A DNA stretch of 64,000 nucleotides from Io17-Chloro-G2 sp963663135 (GTDB lineage: Bacteria > Chloroflexota > Dehalococcoidia > Lucifugimonadales > UBA3495). Both the position numbers and the translations under genes were made by a program. This document shows, one piece after another, positions 42,047-51,085 of the stretch. The notes under the pieces are model-generated. The model was not told the origin of the DNA and ran no database searches. It was given only the letters and a program-made list of their open reading frames with translations. The stretch's first letter is position 1, and the number at the start of each line of letters is the position of its first letter. The stretch is taken from assembly GCA_963663135.2 (NCBI GenBank), contig CAXXRM010000005.1:1550001-1614000 (forward strand), given 5' to 3'.

Positions 42047-44506
42047 TTAATCGCCCACGACGGCCAGTTCTTCCGCGGATTCCTCGGAGTGTTCCGGAAC
42101 CGCTTCCGTCCAGCTACAAACAGTACAGGAGACCCGGTCACGGCCCGACTCCACCATCATTCCAGAGCATTCCGGGCAAGGATTGAGCACCGGCTTGCGG
42201 TTGGAAATGAAGTCGCAATCGGGGTACTTGGAACAGCCATAGAAAGAACGGCCCCGGCCCCGGGAACGGCGTTCCACGATATCTCCGCCGCACTTGGGGC
42301 AGATTGCGCCGGTTTTCATCGGGCGGGTGGCCTTGCACACGGGGTAACCGGTGCAGGCCATAAACTTGCCGAAACGCCCGGTCTTGATGACCATTGGCTT
42401 GCCGCACTGGTCGCAAACCTCATCGGTGGCGACGTCGGCCGCGGAGCTATCCGCCCCATTCTCAGTAGCCTTGAGCGGATGAGTAGTCCGACACTTGGGG
42501 TAGCCGGTGCAGGCGACAAAACGGCCGAAGCGGCCGGCCTTGATGACCATTGGGCTGCCGCAGTTCTCGCAGATTTCGTCGGTGGCCTCATCCTCCGGCT
42601 TCACCCGGGGCATATTCTCGTTAGCCGAAAGCAAATCTTTGGCGAAGGGGTCGTAGAATTCCCGCAGCATAGGCACCCAATCTCGTTCTCCCTGGGATAC
42701 CTCGTCCAGTTTCTCCTCCATCTGGGCGGTGAAGTCCAGGTTCATCACGTTGGCGAAGAACTGGGTCAGCAAGTCGGAAACGGTAATGCCCAACTCGGTG
42801 GGATGCAGGGTGTTTTGTTCCTTCGAAACATAGTTACGGGCCAGCAGCACACCGATGGTGGGGGCGTAGGTGCTGGGGCGGCCGATCCCCCTTTCTTCCA
42901 TAGACTTAATCAGGGTCGCCTCGGTGAAACGGGGCGGCGGCTGGGTAAAATGCTGCGACGCCTCCAACTGCTGGCAGTTGAGCCGGTTGCCGGGCGCCAA
43001 CTCCGGCAGGGAGTTGCGTTTCTCCTCGGCGTCTCCTTCGTCCCGGCTTTCCAGGTACAGGGTGCGGAAGCCGGGGAACTTGAGCACCGAGCCGGTGGCC
43101 CGGAAGTTAAAGACGCGGCCAGTCTGGTCTGGGGCGTCGGCAGGCGGCTTACAGGCAGCGTCAATGTTCACCGTGGTAGCGTCGGAGCGGGCGTCGGCCA
43201 TCTGGCTGGCCAGCATCCGCGCCCAGATTAGCTGGTAAAGCCGGTGCTGCTCAGCGGTCAAGTACGACTTCAGCGACTCCGGGTCCCGGTTTATCGAGGT
43301 TGGCCGGATAGCTTCGTGGGCTTCCTGGGCCGCCTTGGCCCGGGTGCGATGAACGCGGGGCTTGTCGGGCAGGTATTCCTTGCCGTACTTGCCGCCGATG
43401 TATGCGCGAGCTTCGCGCACCGCCGTCTCGGATACCTGGACCGAGTCGGTACGCATATAGGTAATCAGGCCCACCGAGCCTTCACTCCCCACCGACAGCC
43501 CCTCATATAGCTGCTGGGCGACCGCCATTGTTCGCTGGGCGGTGAAACGGAGCTTGCGGCCCGCTTCCTGCTGCATGGTGCTGGTGGTGAAGGGAGCGGC
43601 GGGACGCTGCCGCACCTCCCGCTTCCGCACGTCGGCCACCGAATAGGCGGCGTCCTTCAACTCGGCCTCATACCTGCGGGCATCTTCCTCAACCGGGATG
43701 TTCAGCCGGTTGCGGCTACCCTTGATCGAGTGGAGGGTGGCGGAAAACAGGTCCAGCTTGTCGACCGGGTCGGTGTCCTTGTGCAATTGGGCGTCCAGCG
43801 TCCAGGATTCCACCGGCACAAAGGCCAGGATCTCTCGCTCCCGGTCGGTGACCAGACGCAGGGCAACCGACTGAACCCGCCCGGCGGAGAGACCCCGCTG
43901 CACCCGCTTGCCCAGTAGCGGGCTAATCTGATAGCCCACCAGCCGGTCCAGGACGCGGCGGGCCTGCTGGGCGTTGACCAGCTTCATATCAATTTCACGA
44001 GGGTTCTTGAAAGCCTCTTCCACGGCGTCCTTGGTGATTTCGTGGAAGACCACTCGCTTGAGCGGTTTGGCGGCCTGGTTGTCCCAGCCGGCGGCGGTCT
44101 GCAAGTGCCAGGATATAGCCTCGCCCTCCCGGTCCGGGTCGGTAGCCAGGTAAATCTCGGCGGCCTCATCGCCGGCCCTTTTTATCTCCTTGACCAGGGA
44201 CAACTTGTCCCGCATGGTCACGTAGGAGGGCGCGAAGTCGTGCTCCAGGTCAACGCCCATCTTGCCTTTGGGCAAGTCCCGCACATGGCCTTGGGAAGCG
44301 GTAACCACGTACTTCTTACCCAAAATCTGGCCGACGGTGCGGGCTTTGGCCGGTGACTCTACGATAACCAGGCTTTTGCCGGCGGCTTTTAACGGCACGG
44401 CCTTCCGCCCGGCAGCGGTTTTACCCTTGGCCTTCCCGGAAGTTTTGCCTTTCGCCGTTGGTTTCGGCGCGGCCGTTGCTTTCGGCGCCTTTGATTTAAC
44501 GGGCAT
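42047..44506 (-). CDS. topA: DNA topoisomerase I
   Basis: Type IA topoisomerase of 819 residues that relaxes negative supercoils. A Lys/Ala-rich N-terminal arm of about 45 residues precedes the TOPRIM domain (LVIVESPAKA; acidic ATDPDREGEAISWHL). The active-site Tyr is in GLITYMRTDS (about residue 350). The C-terminus has four Cys4 zinc modules, beginning CENCGSPMV, CDQCGKPMV, CPKCGGDIV and CPECSGMMV. The ATG at 44506 was chosen from GGAG just upstream; it overlaps the dprA stop by 11 bases. The longer frame adds dprA-derived residues. Confidence 0.96.
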   Translation of the reverse strand: MPVKSKAPKATAAPKPTAKGKTSGKAKGKTAAGRKAVPLKAAGKSLVIVESPAKARTVGQILGKKYVVTASQGHVRDLPKGKMGVDLEHDFAPSYVTMRDKLSLVKEIKRAGDEAAEIYLATDPDREGEAISWHLQTAAGWDNQAAKPLKRVVFHEITKDAVEEAFKNPREIDMKLVNAQQARRVLDRLVGYQISPLLGKRVQRGLSAGRVQSVALRLVTDREREILAFVPVESWTLDAQLHKDTDPVDKLDLFSATLHSIKGSRNRLNIPVEEDARRYEAELKDAAYSVADVRKREVRQRPAAPFTTSTMQQEAGRKLRFTAQRTMAVAQQLYEGLSVGSEGSVGLITYMRTDSVQVSETAVREARAYIGGKYGKEYLPDKPRVHRTRAKAAQEAHEAIRPTSINRDPESLKSYLTAEQHRLYQLIWARMLASQMADARSDATTVNIDAACKPPADAPDQTGRVFNFRATGSVLKFPGFRTLYLESRDEGDAEEKRNSLPELAPGNRLNCQQLEASQHFTQPPPRFTEATLIKSMEERGIGRPSTYAPTIGVLLARNYVSKEQNTLHPTELGITVSDLLTQFFANVMNLDFTAQMEEKLDEVSQGERDWVPMLREFYDPFAKDLLSANENMPRVKPEDEATDEICENCGSPMVIKAGRFGRFVACTGYPKCRTTHPLKATENGADSSAADVATDEVCDQCGKPMVIKTGRFGKFMACTGYPVCKATRPMKTGAICPKCGGDIVERRSRGRGRSFYGCSKYPDCDFISNRKPVLNPCPECSGMMVESGRDRVSCTVCSWTEAVPEHSEESAEELAVVGD

Positions 44507-45707
44507 AGACTCCAGCGACCTCTCGAGTTCGAATGTAATGCATACATCCAACTTGTTTAACCATGCCCTTGAGTTCCAGCATGGTCAAGACGCAGCTTAC
44601 CGACGTTATCGGCAGGCCGGCCTTGCGTCCTAAGTCATCAATGTGCAGGGGCTCTCCCCCTATGTGTTGCAATATCGCCGCTTCTTCCGGATCCGGTGGT
44701 ACCGTGCTTGCGGCTGGTGGTTCTACGGGCTCGCGCCTTTCCGAATCGCTCAAACCCGATTTTGCCGGGTTCGCTTTTGCCGGGTCCAGGGATAATTCTC
44801 CCTGGCGGGCCGCGGCCGGCTGGCTAAATGCGCCCAGATTCAGCTCTTCCAGAACGTCCCGGTGATTTGACACCAGCTTGGCGCCTTCCTGAATCATCCG
44901 GTTGGTAAAGCTGCTGGCCGGAGAGAAAATACTCCCGGGGACACAAAAAACCTCTCGGTCTTGCTCCAAGGCATGATACACGGTCCAACGGGCCCCGCTG
45001 CCTTCAGCGGCCTCTACAACCAGGGACCCAAGGCTCATTCCGCTGATCAACCGATTGCGCCGGGGGAAACCCTTGGCGTCGGGCCGCACGCCCAACGGAT
45101 ACTCGGAGACAACGGCGCCACGGGCCTGGATCTGTCGGGCAAGCTCGGTGTGCTCCCCCGGATAAACCATGTCCAACCCGTTGGCCACTACTGCGATGGT
45201 CCTGCCGCCGGCGTCCAAGGCCGCACGATGCCCAATTCCGTCGATGCCTCGGGCCAATCCACTAATGATACATATACCGCTGTTGGCCAGGCCCGTGGCC
45301 AGGGTAGAAGCCGCTTCCCGCCCGTATGTCGTGGGACTCCGGGTGCCCACAATCGCCAACGCGCGTTCGTCCTCCGGCAGGATATTACCCTTCACGTAGA
45401 GAAGCGGGGGAGGGTCGTGGATCTCCTTGAGGCGGCGTGGGTAGACGGCGTGGTTCCAGTCGAGCACCCGAACCTCTGCCTTCTCCAGGCGCTCCATCTC
45501 GGCATCGGGGTCCACCCGGGCTCTGGCCGCGAGTATTTCCTGAGCCGGTCGGTCTTCCAACCCGGCGGCGCGTAGTTGCGCCAAGCCGGCGTTCCACGCG
45601 TGCTCCAATCGACCGAAGTGCGCTTCCAACCTTTTGAATCGGACCGGGCCCAACTGGGGCACTCGGTTCAGCGCAACCCAATATTTGATGTCCTTCATAT
45701 CCGGCAT
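44496..45707 (-). CDS. dprA: DNA processing protein DprA
   Basis: Single-strand-DNA-binding Rossmann-fold protein that loads RecA during transformation, 403 residues. The SAM-like N-terminus is YWVALNRVPQLGPVRFKRLEAHFG. The core shows LAIVGTRSPTTYGREAA (about 126), SGLARGIDGIGHRAAL (about 157) and GSGARWTVYHALEQDREVFCVPGS (about 238). A winged-helix domain ends the protein after an Ala/Pro-rich linker. The ATG at 45707 lies about eight bases after a strong -10, so the mRNA may be leaderless. It is upstream of topA, a common order. Other competence genes are not in view. Confidence 0.94.
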   Translation of the reverse strand: MPDMKDIKYWVALNRVPQLGPVRFKRLEAHFGRLEHAWNAGLAQLRAAGLEDRPAQEILAARARVDPDAEMERLEKAEVRVLDWNHAVYPRRLKEIHDPPPLLYVKGNILPEDERALAIVGTRSPTTYGREAASTLATGLANSGICIISGLARGIDGIGHRAALDAGGRTIAVVANGLDMVYPGEHTELARQIQARGAVVSEYPLGVRPDAKGFPRRNRLISGMSLGSLVVEAAEGSGARWTVYHALEQDREVFCVPGSIFSPASSFTNRMIQEGAKLVSNHRDVLEELNLGAFSQPAAARQGELSLDPAKANPAKSGLSDSERREPVEPPAASTVPPDPEEAAILQHIGGEPLHIDDLGRKAGLPITSVSCVLTMLELKGMVKQVGCMHYIRTREVAGVYAR

Positions 45708-45714
45708 AGCGGGG

Positions 45715-45744
45715 ATTCTAGCATAGGCCCTTGGAATCAAACAA
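45715..45744 (-). promoter_or_regulatory. dprA promoter, leaderless arrangement
   Basis: Minus-strand TTGTTT (45744-45739), an 18-base spacer and TAGAAT (45720-45715) preceded by TGC. The -10 ends seven bases before the ATG at 45707, so transcription should start at or next to the start codon; no ribosome site is present. Confidence 0.6.
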
Positions 45745-45854
45745 CGCCGCAATGACCTGGTTAAGTCTCCTTTAACATGAGATGCCACGCCACAACACAT
45801 ACATTGTTGGTCCCCCTATCACGTAGATTGCGGGTTTATCAGGCCACCTCTTCA

Positions 45855-45884
45855 TTGACAATGTTATTTCCACGGTGATATATT
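45855..45884 (+). promoter_or_regulatory. korAB promoter with long leader
   Basis: TTGACA at 45855-45860, an 18-base spacer and TATATT at 45879-45884. Predicted start near 45891, giving a leader of about 265 bases before the ATG at 46156. Apart from a run of pyrimidines near 46080, I see no known riboswitch or ORF in it. Confidence 0.65.
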
Positions 45885-46155
45885 TTGCGATGTTTCCAGA
45901 AACACATCGTGGGTTGGCACACCCCCGGAAATTCCCGCGGCTGGCATACATCCCCATAGCACGGGAAACCTGAGCACCAACGGCACAACAACCATCTCTG
46001 ACAGCCTATATGAACTCTGCCTCTAAATCCGGCTCTTCACCGCTCAGGTTGAACTTTCCCTCAAGTGTCCCATTCCCAGCTATTAACCCCTTCCCCCGAC
46101 TTTACCCCAATTGCTACCCGCGTTTTAGTAATTAGTCCCGAGAGGTATTTTCATC

Positions 46156-47871
46156 ATGGAAATGCGTGACTTCGTCGTGCGTTTCGCTGGAGAAGGTGGC
46201 CAGGGAGTGGTCACCTCCGCGGAAGGCTTGGCCCAGGCTTCCACCCAGGTGGGGTATCATGCCCTGACTTTCGCCACCTTCCCTTCCCAGATTATGGGCG
46301 GGCCCACTTGGACCCAGGCAAGAATCTGCGTCGACCCGGTGTTAAGCCCGGGAGACGACGTTGATGTCCTGGTCGTCTTCAACCAGGAAGCCTACGACAC
46401 GCACTACGAAGAAGTCCGGCCCGACGGCGTAATAATTTTCAACTCCAACGAATTTCAGTTGGAGGGCGACGACCGGGCCTTTGGCCTTCCCGTGGACGAA
46501 TTGGCCCGATCGACGGGAAACAACCGAGCCGCGAACATGGTGATCATTGGGGCCCTGGCCCACCTGGTTCACATGTCCCCTCACTACCTGGAAGAGTTCG
46601 TCACCCAGCGGTTTAGCCGGGGACGGGCCGGGGATGACGAGATCATTCAATCTAACATCAAGGCTCTCAGCCTGGGACGAGAGCACATCGCCCAAACCGG
46701 GATATCCCTGGGGGACCTGGCGCCTCCCAAAAGACCTGAGGGCGAGCAGTTGATGCTCAAGGGGAACGAGGCTATTTCCCTGGGCGCCTTGGCCGCGGGG
46801 TTGGAAATTTACGTTGGCTACCCAATATCCCCGGCCACCACCATTCTGGTTTTCATGGAACGCAACCTGGTAGGGCCCGGCAAGTTCGCCTATCAGGTCA
46901 GTTCAGAAATCGAGTCGATCACGGCGTTGCTGGGAGCAGGGTTCTCCGGCAAGACGGCCATGACCGCCACCGCCGGGCCAGGATTCTCCCTGATGAGCGA
47001 GGGTCTGGGCCTGGGCTGGATCGCCGAGATACCCGGCGTGGTGGTAAACGTTCAACGCGGCGGCCCCGCCACCGGGTTGCCCACCAAGACAGAACAGTCG
47101 GACTTGATGGCATGCATGTATCCCGCCCACGGCGACGTCCGGATGCCGATAATAGCGGTGGGCACCGTGGAGGAGTGCTTCTACGGAGCCATTAAGGCAA
47201 TCAACTGGGCGGAACGCTACCAGGGTCCGGTTATCCTGATGTCTGAAATGTCCCTGGCGGAAAGGGTGCAGAACATACCCCGCCCGGACCTTTCCAAGGT
47301 CGAAGTCAGCCGGCGGTTGACCTACCAAGGGAATAACGGGTATCACAGGTACGCCGGCAACGAACTATCCCCGATGCCTATCCCCGGAAACCCCGGCGCC
47401 TACACCGCCAATGGCAGCGAGCATGACGATTTTGGCGACACAACCCATCTGCCTGCCCGCCACGTACAGATGACCGAGCGCCGGTTCAGCAAGCTGAAAC
47501 TCCTGGAAGGGGACGATTTCGAAACCGACCAAGCCGATGAACCCATCGTCTTTATGCCATGGGGAGGGTCGAAAGGCCCGGCTCTGGAAGCGTATAACGT
47601 CTTGAAGGAACAGGGCGTGCCCGTCGGCTGGTGCTACACCATCTGTCTGAATCCATTGCCTCCCAAGCTGCTGGAACTGCTCAAGAAAAAGGACCTTGTT
47701 ATAGTGCCCGAGTTGAACTACCAGGGCCAGTTCGCTTCAATACTGCGCTCCCAGGGGGTAAACGCTCAGGCCATAACCCAGTACACGGGGCTTCCCTTCA
47801 AAGTAAAGCATTTGGTGAATCAGGTGATCGAGATCACTAACTCTCAGCGTAAGGAGATGGTCAAGCTGTGA
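46156..47871 (+). CDS. korA: 2-oxoacid:ferredoxin oxidoreductase, fused gamma-alpha subunit (KorA type)
   Basis: A 571-residue subunit of a TPP-dependent oxidoreductase, probably for 2-oxoglutarate. The N-terminal about 195 residues are the gamma domain (FAGEGGQGVVTSAEGLAQA). The alpha domain follows, with GYPISPATTILVFME (about 218-232), the SEIESITALLGAGFSGK loop and the C-terminal VIVPELNYQGQFASILR. The ATG has AGAGG upstream. The beta subunit overlaps by four bases. It would reduce ferredoxin in a TCA-like pathway, or run in reverse for carbon fixation. 2-oxoglutarate over other oxoacids is a family-level inference. Confidence 0.9.
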   Translation: MEMRDFVVRFAGEGGQGVVTSAEGLAQASTQVGYHALTFATFPSQIMGGPTWTQARICVDPVLSPGDDVDVLVVFNQEAYDTHYEEVRPDGVIIFNSNEFQLEGDDRAFGLPVDELARSTGNNRAANMVIIGALAHLVHMSPHYLEEFVTQRFSRGRAGDDEIIQSNIKALSLGREHIAQTGISLGDLAPPKRPEGEQLMLKGNEAISLGALAAGLEIYVGYPISPATTILVFMERNLVGPGKFAYQVSSEIESITALLGAGFSGKTAMTATAGPGFSLMSEGLGLGWIAEIPGVVVNVQRGGPATGLPTKTEQSDLMACMYPAHGDVRMPIIAVGTVEECFYGAIKAINWAERYQGPVILMSEMSLAERVQNIPRPDLSKVEVSRRLTYQGNNGYHRYAGNELSPMPIPGNPGAYTANGSEHDDFGDTTHLPARHVQMTERRFSKLKLLEGDDFETDQADEPIVFMPWGGSKGPALEAYNVLKEQGVPVGWCYTICLNPLPPKLLELLKKKDLVIVPELNYQGQFASILRSQGVNAQAITQYTGLPFKVKHLVNQVIEITNSQRKEMVKL

Positions 47872-48734
47872 GCAAGAAGAATCCGGAATATGATTTCAAA
47901 TGGTGCCCTGGATGTGGTGACTTCGGCGTGCGGCGTGCGCTGGAATTCGCCATGATCAACCGGTTGGAAGAAACTGGGCTGCCCATTGAAAACAACGTTG
48001 TCATCGCCGGCATCGGCTGTTCGGGCAACCTGGTGCATCTGATCGAAGGAGGCCAGCCTTACGGGTTTCACGGTATCCACGGCAGATCCTTGCCCATTGC
48101 TTTCGGAACCAAGATGGGCCGGCCGGAGCTTAACGTGGTGGTAGTGGCCGGTGATGGGGACTTCCTTAGCATCGGCGGCGAGCACATCGCCCCTCAGGCC
48201 GCCAGGAACCTTAACATCTGCGCCGTCATTATGGACAACGGCGTTTATGGACTGACCAAAGGACAAAGCTCTCCCACCACCCAACTGGGAGAGATCACAA
48301 GCTCCACTCCATACGGCAAAATTGAATCCGCTCTCAACCCTCTGGAGTTGTACCTGACCTTGGGAGTCTCCTTCATTGCGTCAGGGTTCTCCAGCCAACC
48401 CAGACCCTTGGCCAAATTGATCAACCAGGGGATGGAGCATCCGGGTTTCGCCATTGTGCACGTCCAGTCGCCATGCACCACCTACAACGACACCTTTGAG
48501 GTCCTCAAGGGCAACCCCAAGAAAGGGCTGGAGCCCACTCTATGGGAAGTGCCGGATGAACATGACGCCTCCGACCGGGCGGAAGCGTACGACCTGCTCC
48601 AACAGGGCGGCGTTCCGGTGGGCGTCATCTACCAGGACACCACCCGCCCCACGTTGGACGACCAACTGGCCCAGACCTGGGAAAAAGCCAGGCAGCGTCC
48701 CCTGGAAGAACTCATGGATATGTTCAAGTTCTGA
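47868..48734 (+). CDS. korB: 2-oxoacid:ferredoxin oxidoreductase, beta subunit (KorB type)
   Basis: A 288-residue TPP- and iron-sulfur-binding partner of the preceding gene. WCPGCGDFGVRRA at residues 12-24 begins the site, with a further Cys in GIGCSGNLV. The TPP motif is GDGDFLSIGGEH with DNGVYGLTKGQ (about 101-130). CTTYND near the middle is shared with 2-oxoglutarate enzymes. The GTG start overlaps the korA stop (GTGA). The two-subunit layout matches KorAB. A strong terminator follows. Confidence 0.92.
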   Translation: MSKKNPEYDFKWCPGCGDFGVRRALEFAMINRLEETGLPIENNVVIAGIGCSGNLVHLIEGGQPYGFHGIHGRSLPIAFGTKMGRPELNVVVVAGDGDFLSIGGEHIAPQAARNLNICAVIMDNGVYGLTKGQSSPTTQLGEITSSTPYGKIESALNPLELYLTLGVSFIASGFSSQPRPLAKLINQGMEHPGFAIVHVQSPCTTYNDTFEVLKGNPKKGLEPTLWEVPDEHDASDRAEAYDLLQQGGVPVGVIYQDTTRPTLDDQLAQTWEKARQRPLEELMDMFKF

Positions 48735-48762
48735 CCAAGCCCAAGCGCTAGAGTGCAACAAA

Positions 48763-48788
48763 AACGCCCCGCTTTCGAGCGGGGCGTT
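48763..48788 (+). terminator. Intrinsic terminator of korAB
   Basis: Perfect 11-base arms AACGCCCCGCT and AGCGGGGCGTT around a stable TTCG tetraloop, then GCTTTT. It lies 28 bases after the korB stop. Confidence 0.9.
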
Positions 48789-48828
48789 GCTTTTGGGGCA
48801 GGTTTTTGGCTCGGCGAACCGGGGCAGA

Positions 48829-49329
48829 CTACCCGCTTGGTCCGGAGGACTGCGCGGCAGCCTCCTCTTCCAGGGACTGGTACTTGGACGGGCATTTCAC
48901 AAGTATGTCTTCAGCTTCGAACACCCTATCAGTCCGGTAAGCCCCTTGGAGAATTATTTCAGAGTTCGGGTTGAAAAACAGGTCGGGCAAAACCCCTTCA
49001 TACGAAGCCTGGAGCTGCTGCCCGGACGAGGAGGAATCTTTGTCCACCAGAACGAAGTGGCTCAACGTAGTGTTCCCGTTCCTGGAAAATGAGCCGTCCA
49101 CCAGCTTCCCCGAAACGCGGATCATGCGCCCGTCATGGACGCTGTCCCGGTCCATGAACTCGGACACGGTCAGGAAGTACATCGCGTTGCCCGGGAAGGC
49201 GGCATAAATCATGTACCCCAGGGCCAGCACCACGACGACGCCCACGATCACAAAGCGGATTCGGTTCGTCCTGGGAGAAGCGCCATCCTCCGGGGCGTCG
49301 GCCTCCATGCTGGAAAAGTCTTGAGCCAA
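48829..49329 (-). CDS. ccmE: Cytochrome c maturation haem chaperone CcmE, CxxxY variant
   Basis: A 166-residue membrane-anchored haem chaperone. One transmembrane segment (about 25-44) precedes an OB-fold domain (GRMIRVSGKLVDG, VLVDK, LPDLFFNPNSEIILQG). The haem-binding site reads ILVKCPSKYQS (about 142-152), so the usual His of HxxxY is Cys. CcmE proteins with CxxxY are known from archaea and some sulfate reducers (System I*). It is at the end of the ccmA-B-C-D-E set and shares its direction. Confidence 0.9.
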   Translation of the reverse strand: MAQDFSSMEADAPEDGASPRTNRIRFVIVGVVVVLALGYMIYAAFPGNAMYFLTVSEFMDRDSVHDGRMIRVSGKLVDGSFSRNGNTTLSHFVLVDKDSSSSGQQLQASYEGVLPDLFFNPNSEIILQGAYRTDRVFEAEDILVKCPSKYQSLEEEAAAQSSGPSG

Positions 49330-49427
49330 GATGCAACTCCGACTGACGTTGGTTAAATGCTATCCGTTTTCTTATTATACGCCCGCTGTTGAAATCCCGG
49401 ATGGGGCTCCGGTTGGGAAGTCGGTAG

Positions 49428-49607
49428 TCAGGACTCGCGGTGGTCCAGGTACTCCCTAAGCTCGCGTATTTCCTTTTTCAACTCCTCTTGGCGCCGGGAG
49501 ATCCAAAACGCATACAAGAAGAAAATCGCCCAACTCACCGCCAACGCGGCGTACAAAAAGGGCAGGTTTGAAGGCGGGGCCTGGATTTGAAGCAACAAAG
49601 ACAACAT
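49428..49607 (-). CDS. ccmD: CcmD-like small membrane protein
   Basis: A 59-residue protein, too short for the usual ORF length limit. One transmembrane segment (about residues 15-35, FLYAALAVSWAIFFLYAFW) is followed by a charged helix (SRRQEELKKEIRELREYLD). This matches the size, topology and place of CcmD, which in System I helps release holo-CcmE from CcmABC. It lies between ccmC and ccmE. Sequence conservation in CcmD is low, so context carries most of the assignment. Confidence 0.75.
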   Translation of the reverse strand: MLSLLLQIQAPPSNLPFLYAALAVSWAIFFLYAFWISRRQEELKKEIRELREYLDHRES

Positions 49608-49632
49608 GGCGCTTTACTGGGGCAGGACAGGC

Positions 49633-50319
49633 CTAGCCCTCTGCCCTCCGAATAGCAAATCTCGCTTCCAACAGGTCTTCCTCGGCCTCACCCAGCGCCA
49701 TACGTTCCACCGTCAGATAAATGAAAAATACCAGGAAGGTGAAGAAGGAGAAGAGCAACACCAACAGCATAGTGGGATTCAGCGCATCTGCTCCGGCCAG
49801 GGGTCCCACCACCGGAGACGGATGAATGGACCGCCACCAAATCACCGAATAGTACACGATGGGGACATCGACGAATCCCACGATACCGACCACCGCTGCA
49901 TACAGCGCCCCTTTTTGGCGGTTGGGCGCGTAGGACCTGATCATCAAATAAGCTACGTAGATCAACCAGAGAATCAACGTTGTGGTCAGACGGGGTTCCC
50001 ACGTCCACCATGTGTTCCACACCGGACGGGCCCAGATGACGCCGGTCAGTAACGCCAGGGTAACGAACACTACTCCAACCTCGGCCGAGGAACGGGCCAT
50101 CCGGTCCCAAACCGGTGTGCGCCTGACTAGATAAACGACGCTGGCTAGAAACACCAGGAAAAAAGCAAGGAAGGAGATCACGGCGATGGGCACGTGGAAA
50201 TAAAAGATGCGCTGCACGTGGCCCAGGACCGAATCTGTGGGAGCAACCATGGATATTAGGTAAAGGTCCGCCAGCATCAGGACCATTGCCAAACCCAGCA
50301 ACCCGTACCTGACACTCAT
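49633..50319 (-). CDS. ccmC: Cytochrome c maturation protein CcmC
   Basis: A 228-residue haem-handling membrane protein with six transmembrane segments. The Trp-rich periplasmic motif reads NTWWTWEPRL (about residues 101-110), and its flanking His ligands are in FYFHVP (about 42) and WRSIHPSP (about 164). It loads haem onto CcmE with CcmD. The ATG has AGAGG about 12 bases upstream. A hairpin lies in the gap to ccmB. Confidence 0.93.
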   Translation of the reverse strand: MSVRYGLLGLAMVLMLADLYLISMVAPTDSVLGHVQRIFYFHVPIAVISFLAFFLVFLASVVYLVRRTPVWDRMARSSAEVGVVFVTLALLTGVIWARPVWNTWWTWEPRLTTTLILWLIYVAYLMIRSYAPNRQKGALYAAVVGIVGFVDVPIVYYSVIWWRSIHPSPVVGPLAGADALNPTMLLVLLFSFFTFLVFFIYLTVERMALGEAEEDLLEARFAIRRAEG

Positions 50320-50362
50320 TTATCGTATAAACCTCTTGGTCCGATCTGAGGCGCGCAGCTAG

Positions 50363-50389
50363 CCCCGTCGGCAATCCCCCACGACGGGG
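50363..50389. other. Intercistronic hairpin between ccmB and ccmC
   Basis: Eight-base arms CCCCGTCG and CGACGGGG around 11 bases. With no U-tract it is more likely an mRNA stability or processing element than a terminator. Confidence 0.45.
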
Positions 50390-50410
50390 GCGGCGCCGGT
50401 CTCAATTCAA

Positions 50411-51085
50411 TCACTCTTCCACCACGACCGAAAAAACCCAAGGACATATTACCAGAAACAGGGCGTCGAAAACCGCCAACAATGGCAGCCACCGGTCAAG
50501 TCCCGACGGCGTGTTGCCGCCGAGAGCAGACGTAGTCACCTGCACCGCTCCGATGATAACCGGCAGAATAACCGGGAAAAACAACACCGGAAGCATAAGT
50601 TCCCGCGACCTGGTTTGCACTGCGATCGCCGAGAACAGGGTGCCCACCAGGGCAAACCCCAGCGTGGCCAACAAAATGGCCGCTCCCAACGTGACGGAAA
50701 GCACCGAGAATCCCAGGAAGACGGCAAAAACGGGCAGCAATACCGCTTCCACCAAAAGCATGAACAGAAAGCTGGTCATCGCTTTGCCCAGGAAAATCGC
50801 GTCCCGGCTGACCGGCGTCAACAGCAGGCCTTCCAGACCGCCCTGCTCCTGTTCCCTCACAAAGGACCGGTTCATGGCCAGGGTCCCGGCAAAGGCGTAG
50901 GCGACCCATAAAATCCCTGGGGCCAACGCTGCCGACCTGCCGGAGTTGGAATTGAGGGCAAAATTGAATATCACCACCACCAGAAGCCCGAAAACAACCA
51001 CCGACAGCACCAGGTCCCTGGACCTGAGTTCCAGCAGAATGTCTTTCCAGAGAAGCACCAGGACCGGTTGCAGGAATTTGCTCAC
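50411..51085 (-). CDS. ccmB: Haem exporter membrane protein CcmB
   Basis: A 224-residue ABC-2-type permease with six transmembrane segments. VLLWKDILLELRSRDLVLSV at the N-terminus, NRSFVREQEQGGLEGLLLTP (about 73-92) and a C-terminal VFFPVILPVIIGAVQ fit the family. The GTG start overlaps the ccmA stop by four bases. With CcmA it drives release of holo-CcmE rather than simple haem export. Confidence 0.92.
   Translation of the reverse strand: MSKFLQPVLVLLWKDILLELRSRDLVLSVVVFGLLVVVIFNFALNSNSGRSAALAPGILWVAYAFAGTLAMNRSFVREQEQGGLEGLLLTPVSRDAIFLGKAMTSFLFMLLVEAVLLPVFAVFLGFSVLSVTLGAAILLATLGFALVGTLFSAIAVQTRSRELMLPVLFFPVILPVIIGAVQVTTSALGGNTPSGLDRWLPLLAVFDALFLVICPWVFSVVVEE

Noticed and set aside
45772..45957. 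61-residue minus-strand ORF in the korA leader
   Set aside because: No ribosome site or conserved motif; it overlaps the well-formed plus-strand promoter.
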